20,312 nucleotides of DNA from a virus. The position numbers and the translations under genes were made by a program. Positions 14,101 to 19,055 of this stretch are shown here, piece by piece. The notes under the pieces are model-generated. The model was given only the letters and a program-made list of their open reading frames with translations. It was not told the origin of the DNA and did not search any database. Each line of letters begins with the position of its first letter. The first letter of the stretch is position 1. The stretch covers positions 1 to 20,312 of the IMG/VR virus record IMGVR_UViG_3300044616_000015. One strand, 5' to 3'.

Positions 14101-14495
14101 CAGTATTTAACCTTGGGGATGGCGCAACATGGCTTTCTATTAATGGGTCTGGAAGAAACTACGTCGCCTATCTATTCGCTTCCATTCCCGGTGTTTCCAA
14201 AGTAGGCAGCTACACCGGCACAGGCACAACGCAAGTCATCAACTGTGGCTTTACTGCGGGCAGTCGATTCGTGATGATTAAACGTGCAGACTCAACGGGC
14301 GATTGGTACGTCTGGGATAGTGCACGGGGTATTGTGGCGGGCAATGATCCTTATCTGCTACTCAGCTCAAACGCGGCTGAAGTCACCAACACCGACTTTG
14401 TTGACACGGCGAACTCAGGGTTCGAGATCAGCAGCACAGCACCTGCGGCGATTAACGCTAACGGTGGCACATTCATCTTCTTGGCTATTGCTTGA
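11094..14495 (+). CDS. very large modular tail adhesin: LamG plus DUF7483-type modules
   Basis: The 1133-residue product begins MSKKYPGGFVTN, like the gene at 7852. Modules in order: LamG (about 20-190, FDGTGDYL at 22, closing NLRVVKGTALYTAAFTPPT); a GVWTLDQALQYTQQGVW linker (247); the start of a DUF7483-type module (VFSTYLYTGTGAAQS, about 275-297); a second LamG (about 300-463); the rest of that module (GGLVWCKSRTQ at 510, FDTARG, FFDVVTYTGTGSVQNIAHNL, to YVAYLFAHN at 680); a half-unit ending YVYIAIRRGPM (about 791-801); and a second copy (FMDVVCYTGNGSTQS near 927, YVAYLFAS at 1023, then VMIKRADSTGDW to the end). Such proteins are typical phage tail fibres or spikes. Receptor binding is inferred from the lectin modules. 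Confidence 0.85.
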   Translation: MSKKYPGGFVTNLGTVGYSVFFDGTGDYLSVPTGTALSLTGDYTVEAWVYVTAQPGASFAAIFSNGDFPATAQVVLALVTSGTGVIPTLYMSNGSGWAVGISGAQQINLNTWTHVAATCSGSTFTVWTNGVSSGTATYSGTRATPAATSVIGRLYVSTDAYYVTGNISNLRVVKGTALYTAAFTPPTQLLNVTNTSLLTCNSPAIVDQSSNNFAITVNGNAAVSTLTPFPVVNPAPTSAFPLTPAPGVWTLDQALQYTQQGVWPTTALNAVEDVFSTYLYTGTGAAQSINNGIGLGNSATNNSSISLNASTPSYLTFSSQVNLSGNFCIQAWVYPTSLTGTRLLFSSTSDNNVQMPRIQENGGIYCFVNGTEITSGATASALQANVWTHLAMTRSGSTFRIFVNGTLYATATYSGTFNIGVLGVFFFNGSLFGTPYAFGGNISNAQIVSGSAIYTTDFTPPQNTLIGGSVLLGAGATPLADTSGTGKTVTQFGSPAASSSGPWSVGGNNGGLVWCKSRTQATSHGLFDTARGVNQRLSSNGTGASANDTSSLTSFNSNGFSLGSDPAGTCNTNADNYVSWTFREQPKFFDVVTYTGTGSVQNIAHNLGSVPGCVITKKTSSTSNWAVYHRGITSSENGAILLNSTDAWVSSSAVWNNTAPTSTNFTVGTADATNINGETYVAYLFAHNAGGFGYSGTDNVISCGSFTTDGSGNATVTLGYEPQWVLIRRTDSVGNWLLMDNMRGMPVTANSSATTGGRLYPNLANADDGFPSVIANATGFTTVPGTINTSAAYVYIAIRRGPMRVPSTGTSVFYPNTVAQTDQPISSNAPFAPDLISTFSRDGENRSSVYDLFTMQDRLRGLGIPSNTFNPSVTAPGLITTSSDAEQASPGTYVQLRADGRNITRGGGWNSASYGNWIYYFFQRAPGFMDVVCYTGNGSTQSVSHNLTVVPELIIVKWRNGGANAYDWRVYQGNLGVTNWGRFTNDPFSAASVPYPWGTPTSSVFNLGDGATWLSINGSGRNYVAYLFASIPGVSKVGSYTGTGTTQVINCGFTAGSRFVMIKRADSTGDWYVWDSARGIVAGNDPYLLLSSNAAEVTNTDFVDTANSGFEISSTAPAAINANGGTFIFLAIA
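13131..14180 (+). repeat. DUF7483-type module duplicated within the adhesin gene
   Basis: The blocks 13131-13151 and 14160-14180 are 21 bases long with one mismatch and encode YVAYLFA in both copies. Surrounding protein repeats (TGTGSVQNIAHNL against TGNGSTQSVSHNL; WVLIRRTDSVGNW against VMIKRADSTGDW) show that the whole module was duplicated, with the rest diverging far more than this border. Confidence 0.7.
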
Positions 14496-14496
14496 T

Positions 14497-14501
14497 GGAG
14501 G
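14497..14501 (+). promoter_or_regulatory. strong Shine-Dalgarno site in front of an ATT codon
   Basis: GGAGG at 14497-14501 lies 5 bases before ATT 14507 and directly after the previous stop (TGA 14493-14495). An in-frame TAA at 14504-14506 immediately precedes the ATT, so no upstream in-frame start is possible. No ATG, GTG or TTG lies at the correct distance in the frame of the following gene. Confidence 0.75.
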
Positions 14502-14506
14502 CATAA

Positions 14507-15193
14507 ATTGACCCGCTAACCCTTCTCGCTGCTGCCAATGCTGCTGTTGCGGCTGTAAAGAAAGGATGCCAGCTTTACAAAGAGATCAAGGGCGCAGCGG
14601 GGGATGTAAGTGACGTACTGAAGGACTTGAAGGAGCAGTACAACAAGATAGTAGACCCAACGCCTGTACAGAAACAGCAGTACAACGCCGAAGTGCAGAG
14701 AGTGCAGGAGATAGCGAAGTCCGACCCGAACGACGTTTACACCGAGATCGGTGACCAGTTGGGGGTGTTGATGGACAGCTACGACGCGCTAAGTAAGGCG
14801 TTATTGGCAGAGCAGGTGGCGGGCAGTAAGGTGTACAAGGGTGACGAGAGTATTGGTAGGCGGGCACTGCGGCGCATTATCATAACGACGAGGCTGGATG
14901 CGATGTTGGCTGAGATACGCGAGACGATGGTGTACCGAGCGCCGCCGGAGTTAGGGTCACTCTGGAGCAAGTTTGAAGAGATGTGGCAGACCATCGTCAA
15001 AGAGCAGGAAGCAGCCCACGCCGAGGAACTTAGACTGATACAGATCGCAAGATGGCGACGCAGAAAAAGAATAGCGGAAATCAGGGCAAAGCTAACGTGG
15101 ATTTCAGCCGTGGTTTTCGTAGTGGCATGGGCAGTGGGGCTAATGTGGCTGACGACAAAAAGCGCGATGATGAGAACGTCCCTTGGTCACTAA
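14507..15193 (+). CDS. membrane-anchored helical protein, probable ATT start
   Basis: From ATT 14507 the product has 228 residues and would read M-DPLTLLAAANAAVAAVKKG, an N-terminus I recall from phage proteins starting MDP. The GGAGG site spaced 5 bases supports it. The next in-frame candidates are TTG 14627, whose possible site is too close, and ATG 14771, which would remove a third of the chain. A long charged helical region (about 40-190) precedes a basic stretch (RWRRRKRIAEIR, about 181-192) and one membrane segment (LTWISAVVFVVAWAVGLMWL, about 195-214). This suggests an inner-membrane protein with its bulk in the cytoplasm. Its place ahead of the endolysin hints at lysis or superinfection functions, without proof. 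Confidence 0.75.
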   Translation: MDPLTLLAAANAAVAAVKKGCQLYKEIKGAAGDVSDVLKDLKEQYNKIVDPTPVQKQQYNAEVQRVQEIAKSDPNDVYTEIGDQLGVLMDSYDALSKALLAEQVAGSKVYKGDESIGRRALRRIIITTRLDAMLAEIRETMVYRAPPELGSLWSKFEEMWQTIVKEQEAAHAEELRLIQIARWRRRKRIAEIRAKLTWISAVVFVVAWAVGLMWLTTKSAMMRTSLGH

Positions 15194-15357
15194 TCGTCGT
15201 AGTGCTGGCTGTGCTGTTGACGTTCTTCATAGTGATGCCGATCTTGGCGTTTATGTACTACGACATGTATTACGCGACACAGGCAGCGGTGCACGAGGTT
15301 AGGAAGATGCGGGAGTTGCGCAAAGAAATACAGATTGAAAGGATGTACGGGCAATGA
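15145..15357 (+). CDS. small single-span membrane protein overlapping its neighbour
   Basis: The frame is open from ATG 15052 to TGA 15355-15357. The clearly gene-like part starts near GTG 15145 (M-ADDKKRDDENVPWSLIVVV): an acidic/basic head, a strong membrane segment (SLIVVVLAVLLTFFIVMPIL) and a charged tail (AVHEVRKMRELRKEIQIERM) likely to be a cytoplasmic coiled coil. ATG 15052 or ATG 15127 would add a Gly/Ser/Asn-rich head encoded by the same bases as the upstream protein's membrane segment. None of the three starts has a strong ribosome site; GTG 15145 is preceded by GGGG at 15136-15139. The stop overlaps the endolysin start (ATGA). A lysis-associated or holin-like role is possible. Confidence 0.6.
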   Translation: MADDKKRDDENVPWSLIVVVLAVLLTFFIVMPILAFMYYDMYYATQAAVHEVRKMRELRKEIQIERMYGQ

Positions 15358-16010
15358 TTACCCTTGCACAGTTTAAGAAGTTCGCACCTAACAGCAAATA
15401 CCAGCAGCAGTGGTACGACACGCTGTTTAGCCCGCAGACTGAATTTGGCGGCAAGTCTCTTCTAGAAGAGTACCAGATCAACACCCCCAAGCGCATTGCA
15501 GCTTTTATCGCGCAGTGTGCCCACGAGTCGGGCGGCTTTGTGTTTGTCACCGAGAACCTGAACTACAGCGCGTCGGGTCTGATGCGTGTCTTCCCCAAGT
15601 ACTTTCCTGATCCCGCCACAGCCAAACTGTATGAGCGCAACCCACAGAAGATAGCCAGTAAGGTATACGCCAGTCGGATGGGTAATGGCGACGAGGCTAG
15701 TCAGGAGGGGTTCAAATTTCGCGGACGCGGGATTTTGCAGCTGACCGGCAAGGACAACTATTTTTGGTTCGCAGCGTCGCTGGACATCACGCCAGAAGAA
15801 GCGGCTGAATATTTGGAGACCTTCGAGGGCGCAGCCCAGAGCGCCTGCTGGTTCTGGGAGACGAATAAGTTAAACACGCTGGCAGATGCAGGCGATATTA
15901 AAGGCATGACTCGGCGTATTAACGGCGGTTTAATTGGACTAGACGATAGGATTCATCACTATGAACTGGCGCTTAACAGCTTTAATACTTCTAGCAGTCG
16001 CTTGGCTTAG
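15354..16010 (+). CDS. GH19-family endolysin (chitinase/lysozyme fold)
   Basis: The 218-residue protein has the GH19 layout used by phage endolysins to cleave peptidoglycan glycan strands. AHESGGF at 56-62 places the catalytic acid at Glu58, ENLNYSASGL at 67-76 supplies the second acidic residue at Glu67, and the substrate-cleft block FKFRGRGILQLTGKDNY is at 120-136. ACWFWETNKLN (about 164-174) and TRRINGGLIGLDDR (about 186-199) are the usual C-terminal helices. No signal peptide is seen, so export would need a holin, for which a candidate lies downstream. Length matches single-domain phage GH19 enzymes. The last 50 bases also encode the signal peptide of the lipoprotein at 15961. Confidence 0.93.
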   Translation: MITLAQFKKFAPNSKYQQQWYDTLFSPQTEFGGKSLLEEYQINTPKRIAAFIAQCAHESGGFVFVTENLNYSASGLMRVFPKYFPDPATAKLYERNPQKIASKVYASRMGNGDEASQEGFKFRGRGILQLTGKDNYFWFAASLDITPEEAAEYLETFEGAAQSACWFWETNKLNTLADAGDIKGMTRRINGGLIGLDDRIHHYELALNSFNTSSSRLA

Positions 16011-16212
16011 TGGGTGCGACCGGTTTAGGTATCCTTGCCAAGACCCAGACAACTGGGAAAAGAAAGAGTGCAAGCGGCCTTACTGTAGTTCGACCGGCAC
16101 TTGCCCTGACCAACTTGTTAAACCTGAAGATGCAAAGGTAGACAATGAACCCCCTAAAATTGATCAGTCAGTTTCTTGCACTCAGTCAGGAACAGCACGA
16201 TGCAGTAATTAA
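15961..16212 (+). CDS. small Cys-rich lipoprotein in the lysis cassette
   Basis: The 83-residue product has a lipoprotein signal: MNWRLTALILLAVAWLSGC, with lipobox L-S-G-C and lipidation at Cys19. The mature part is short and carries Cys at 26, 37, 42 and 48, a YPCQDPDNWEKKECKRPYC block and a second Cys pair near the end, implying disulphides in the periplasm. Residue +2 is Asp, which in enterobacteria keeps lipoproteins in the inner membrane. AGGA at 15948-15951 lies 9 bases before the ATG. It overlaps the endolysin by 50 bases and the next gene by 68. I recall related YPCQDPxNW lipoproteins beside phage lysis genes but no proven function. Confidence 0.8.
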   Translation: MNWRLTALILLAVAWLSGCDRFRYPCQDPDNWEKKECKRPYCSSTGTCPDQLVKPEDAKVDNEPPKIDQSVSCTQSGTARCSN

Positions 16213-16606
16213 GTTCTGTATCGCCATCACGTTCTGCTTCACGGTCGTGATGATGGTGGGTATCTCGCTCTATAGTGTTGTTTTTGTGACACAGCCGATG
16301 ACAGGCATGGCACCGGCAGACAAGCAGTTCTTCTTGATTTTGTCGGACATGTCCAAGTACGTGCTTGGCTCTCTGGCTACGTTGTTGGCTGTAAAGGGTA
16401 AGGACGCGTTGCCGATGTTCACCCCACCGGGGCTATCCACCGCTGCCGAGCGTGAAGATAAGCCGACCCCACCCCCTAAGTCGCCTACACAAGCGCCGGT
16501 TCGCATGGAGCCAACGATTGACCCTATCAGTTCGCCGCCACCGGTAGCCACAGGCTATGGCGGTAAGCCCGCCCCTGTTCAACCACCACACCCGGAGATT
16601 TCATGA
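16145..16606 (+). CDS. holin-like membrane protein
   Basis: The 153-residue product has two predicted membrane segments: about 23-47 (VIKFCIAITFCFTVVMMVGI onward) and a weaker one around 70-85 (VLGSLATLLAVKG). They are separated by a short loop, TQPMTGMAPADKQFF. A long Pro/Ser-rich hydrophilic tail follows (about 95-153). Two spans next to an endolysin and spanins fit a class II-type holin, though the long Pro-rich tail is unusual and an anchor or superinfection protein cannot be excluded. AAAGG at 16134-16138 supports ATG 16145. The gene overlaps the lipoprotein by 68 bases in another frame and the next start by 4 (ATGA). Confidence 0.65.
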   Translation: MNPLKLISQFLALSQEQHDAVIKFCIAITFCFTVVMMVGISLYSVVFVTQPMTGMAPADKQFFLILSDMSKYVLGSLATLLAVKGKDALPMFTPPGLSTAAEREDKPTPPPKSPTQAPVRMEPTIDPISSPPPVATGYGGKPAPVQPPHPEIS

Positions 16607-16788
16607 TGCTTATCTACTTCCGCATGGCTGTTACTGTTTTACTAAGTATGTTCTTGGTGTTTCAGATTCACGCCGGGGAAACGAAGAAGGTGTGCCACGC
16701 TGAGAAAAGACAGGGTAAAGAGGTACAGGTCTGCCGTGAGATCAAGGTACACAAGAAGCTGGATGGCACGAAGGTGCCGCCAAAATGA
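16603..16788 (+). CDS. small exported protein with a Cys pair
   Basis: The 61-residue product has a hydrophobic N-terminus (MMLIYFRMAVTVLLSMFLVF) and a likely signal-peptidase site near QIHA-GE (residue 24). The remaining 37-residue basic peptide contains two Cys (31 and 43) in VCHAEKRQGKEVQVCREIKV. This suggests a small periplasmic protein with one disulphide. I recall similar short exported proteins with a KVHKKLDGTKVP-like end in aquatic phage lysis regions; no function is known. Both ends overlap the neighbouring genes by 4 bases, implying coupling with the holin-like gene and the spanin gene. Confidence 0.75.
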   Translation: MMLIYFRMAVTVLLSMFLVFQIHAGETKKVCHAEKRQGKEVQVCREIKVHKKLDGTKVPPK

Positions 16789-17249
16789 ACCCGTGGCTGA
16801 TACTCTCCTTCGTCTTAGCTGTTGGCGCAGCGGCTGGGGGCGGGTATTATAAAGGCAATTCTGCGGGTAAATCTGAAGTCCAGCAGCAGTGGGATAAGGA
16901 GAAAGCCGAGCAGTACGCCGCCTACGCCAAGGGGCAGGAAGAAGCGCGTCAACGGGAGCAAGCACTACAAGCAAACGCAGACAAGCTGCGGAGGGATAAG
17001 GATGCTGAGATCAGGAACATTAATGCTCGCGCTGCCGCTCTTACTAACAGCCTGCGCGACCGCCAAACCCGCCCCACCGAAACCGATACCGTGTCCAGTA
17101 CTCCCGGCGCTAGACCAGCCAGTTGTAGTGGAAAAGAGCTTTACCGAGAGGATGGAGAGTTTCTTGTTAGGCTCGCTGCCGAAGCAGACGGGCTTAAAGC
17201 TGCCCTCGACCAATGTTACCGACAATACGACGCCGCAAGGCAAAAGTAA
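16785..17249 (+). CDS. Rz: Rz-like inner-membrane spanin
   Basis: The 154-residue product has the i-spanin layout: an N-terminal signal anchor (MNPWLILSFVLAVGAAAGGG, about 4-22), then a long Gln/Glu/Lys/Arg-rich coiled coil through the periplasm (about 30-95, EKAEQYAAYAKGQEEARQRE). A C-terminal helical segment (DGEFLVRLAAEADGLKAALD) is typical of Rz-like proteins, and two C-terminal-half Cys residues could cross-link partners. In Gram-negative phages i-spanin pairs with an outer-membrane lipoprotein (o-spanin) to fuse the two membranes after endolysin has acted. The o-spanin is encoded in the +1 frame inside this gene at 17002. The start overlaps the previous stop (ATGA). Confidence 0.9.
   Translation: MNPWLILSFVLAVGAAAGGGYYKGNSAGKSEVQQQWDKEKAEQYAAYAKGQEEARQREQALQANADKLRRDKDAEIRNINARAAALTNSLRDRQTRPTETDTVSSTPGARPASCSGKELYREDGEFLVRLAAEADGLKAALDQCYRQYDAARQK
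16990..16995 (+). promoter_or_regulatory. Shine-Dalgarno site for the embedded Rz1 gene
   Basis: GGAGGG lies 6 bases before ATG 17002, within the Rz reading frame. A near-perfect site at this spacing, unrelated to the start of Rz, is strong support for independent initiation of the embedded lipoprotein gene. Confidence 0.8.
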
Positions 17250-17256
17250 GGAATAG
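17002..17256 (+). CDS. Rz1: Rz1-like outer-membrane spanin lipoprotein, embedded in Rz
   Basis: The 84-residue product from ATG 17002 is a classic o-spanin: a signal peptide (MLRSGTLMLALPLLLTAC) with lipobox L-T-A-C and lipidation at Cys18, then a short Pro-rich mature chain (AKPAPPKPIPCPVLPALDQP). Ala at +2 permits outer-membrane sorting. It lies in the +1 frame relative to Rz, ends 7 bases beyond it, and its reading frame is open further upstream only as noise. Position, lipobox, Pro-richness and the strong ribosome site together make this assignment secure. It would pair with the Rz-like protein to disrupt the outer membrane at the end of lysis. Confidence 0.9.
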   Translation: MLRSGTLMLALPLLLTACATAKPAPPKPIPCPVLPALDQPVVVEKSFTERMESFLLGSLPKQTGLKLPSTNVTDNTTPQGKSKE

Positions 17257-17258
17257 CC

Positions 17259-19046
17259 ATGCCAAGTACATACTCCCCCGACTTACGCATTGAACTGATT
17301 GCCAACGGTGAACAGTCCGGTACATGGGGCACAACGACCAACACCAACTTAGGCACGCTGATCGAAGACGCTATTTCTGGTTCTGCGTCAGTAACTATTG
17401 ATGCTGAAGATTACGCTTTGACCGCTGCTAATGGCGCGGCAGACCAAGCGCGTTGCGCAGCGTTAGTGTTTAACACCGGCAGTTGGGGGGATGCGTTTAA
17501 TATTTTTGCGCCACCTGTTACTAAGCTCTACGTCATTAAAAATAACACTCCGTATGGGGCGTCTCTTTATTGCTCCACTGTTATTGGCAACACTACGGCG
17601 GCTGGCGCGGGTTATGACATTCCTGCTGGTAAAACTGTCTTTGTACGTTGCAGTGGAACCGCGTTTACTGATGGCATTAACCACGTTCAGAACGGCTTTA
17701 CGTTAGACATACCGCTAGGAGTTACTAGCGGGGGCACTGGACTTGCAACATTTCCTGCGCTGTCTATACCAGTAGCGAACACATTAAACACACTAAGCGC
17801 AGTAACCGTTGCGGCGAATCAGTCCGTTAGACTTAACTCAGCTGGTACTGCATGGGAAGCGTTTACCCCGTCTACTGGCGCTGGTACTGTTAGTTTTACA
17901 GGCAGCGCTCCTACTGGTGGTCAAGTTACAGTCTATAACAGCAGCACCGGTACAGTAATTACCACCACTAAAACATATCAGTTTAGAGCGACTTCTGCGG
18001 GGCAGGCGCAGATTGAGCTTTACGAACGTACGACTAACGGATCAGATTGCATAACAATTCAGCCCCCCGCAGCACTTGCTGCGACTTATACGCTGACCCT
18101 TCCCGGAAACGAAGGCACTACAGGGCAGCTTCTTACCACAGACGGTGCAGGTGTTTTGTCTTGGACATCGCCTACGGGCGCTGCTGCGGGAACTTACGGT
18201 AACTCTACAAACGTCGCGCAAATTACTGTAGACGCTCAAGGGCGTATTAGCGGTATTTCAAACGTAGCTATATCGGGCGGTGGCGGCTCTGTTAGTTCTG
18301 TTACTGGCAGTGGTGCAATTACTGCCTCCCCTACAACTGGCGCAGTTACAGTATCTGTTGCTACTGCTAATGATACGTCAACCGCTGGTATCGTTAGTAC
18401 AACCACGCAAACATTTGGTGGGGCAAAGACGTTTTCCAGCACGTTGACTGCTAATGGATTTTTATCAAGCAACACCGCCTACAACTATACTTCAACAACT
18501 TCAACATTTGGCTCTAGTAGTGCTGTTAGCTTTGATATTAGCTCAACTAGGGCATTTAATATTACTGCAAGTTTTATAAACGCAGGCTTTGATAATGTGG
18601 CTTCATGCGGTTCCGTAGGTACTAGGTGGTCTGTTGTCTATGCTGCAACCGGCACTATTAACACCTCGGATGCGAATACTAAACAAGACATAGCTGACCT
18701 TGACGATGCTGAGAAGCGAGTAGCTGCACGCATTAAGGGGCTGATTAAGAAATTCCGATTTAAGGATGCTGTAGAAGCTAAAGGTGCTGCTGCACGTATC
18801 CACGTCGGTGTGATCGCTCAAGAAGTGCGCGATGCCTTTACAGCAGAGGGGCTAGACGCTAACCGCTACGGCTTGTTCTGTTCTGATACGTGGTGGGAAA
18901 AAGAAGAGTTGGTTGAATATCAGCACCTCGATGCGCCACGTCTAGAGCGCGTAGTCCATCACACCCCTGTAGAAGGCGCAACAGAGATTACGCAATTAGG
19001 TGTGCGCTACGAAGAGCTGCTGGCGTTTGTTATTGCTGCAATGTAA
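17259..19046 (+). CDS. tail fibre/spike with C-terminal S74 intramolecular chaperone
   Basis: The 595-residue product starts MPSTYSPDLRIELIANGEQS followed by GTWGTTTNTNLGTLIEDAIS, a virion-attachment domain I recall at the N-terminus of many tail fibres. The middle (about 130-465) is Thr/Ser/Gly/Ala-rich beta material with GVTSGGTGLATF, IQPPAALAATYTLTLPGNEG and TTGQLLTTDGAGVLSW, the usual trimeric fibre shaft. Residues 470-595 form a peptidase S74 (endosialidase-type) chaperone, with SDANTK giving the expected Ser470/Lys475 pair and VGVIAQE near 516-522. Such chaperones trimerise the fibre and then cut themselves off just before the serine. The domain seems complete, ending RYEELLAFVIAAM. Confidence 0.9.
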   Translation: MPSTYSPDLRIELIANGEQSGTWGTTTNTNLGTLIEDAISGSASVTIDAEDYALTAANGAADQARCAALVFNTGSWGDAFNIFAPPVTKLYVIKNNTPYGASLYCSTVIGNTTAAGAGYDIPAGKTVFVRCSGTAFTDGINHVQNGFTLDIPLGVTSGGTGLATFPALSIPVANTLNTLSAVTVAANQSVRLNSAGTAWEAFTPSTGAGTVSFTGSAPTGGQVTVYNSSTGTVITTTKTYQFRATSAGQAQIELYERTTNGSDCITIQPPAALAATYTLTLPGNEGTTGQLLTTDGAGVLSWTSPTGAAAGTYGNSTNVAQITVDAQGRISGISNVAISGGGGSVSSVTGSGAITASPTTGAVTVSVATANDTSTAGIVSTTTQTFGGAKTFSSTLTANGFLSSNTAYNYTSTTSTFGSSSAVSFDISSTRAFNITASFINAGFDNVASCGSVGTRWSVVYAATGTINTSDANTKQDIADLDDAEKRVAARIKGLIKKFRFKDAVEAKGAAARIHVGVIAQEVRDAFTAEGLDANRYGLFCSDTWWEKEELVEYQHLDAPRLERVVHHTPVEGATEITQLGVRYEELLAFVIAAM

Positions 19047-19055
19047 GGGGCTACG

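Noticed and set aside
15061-15070. Programmed -1 frameshift joining the genes at 14507 and 15145
   Set aside because: The A-rich stretch (CAGAAAAAGA) does not form a canonical X-XXY-YYZ site in the upstream frame, and both products look complete alone.
16822-17001. Open frame upstream of Rz1
   Set aside because: The segment has no signal-peptide or gene-like character; the lipoprotein signal and ribosome site place the start at 17002.
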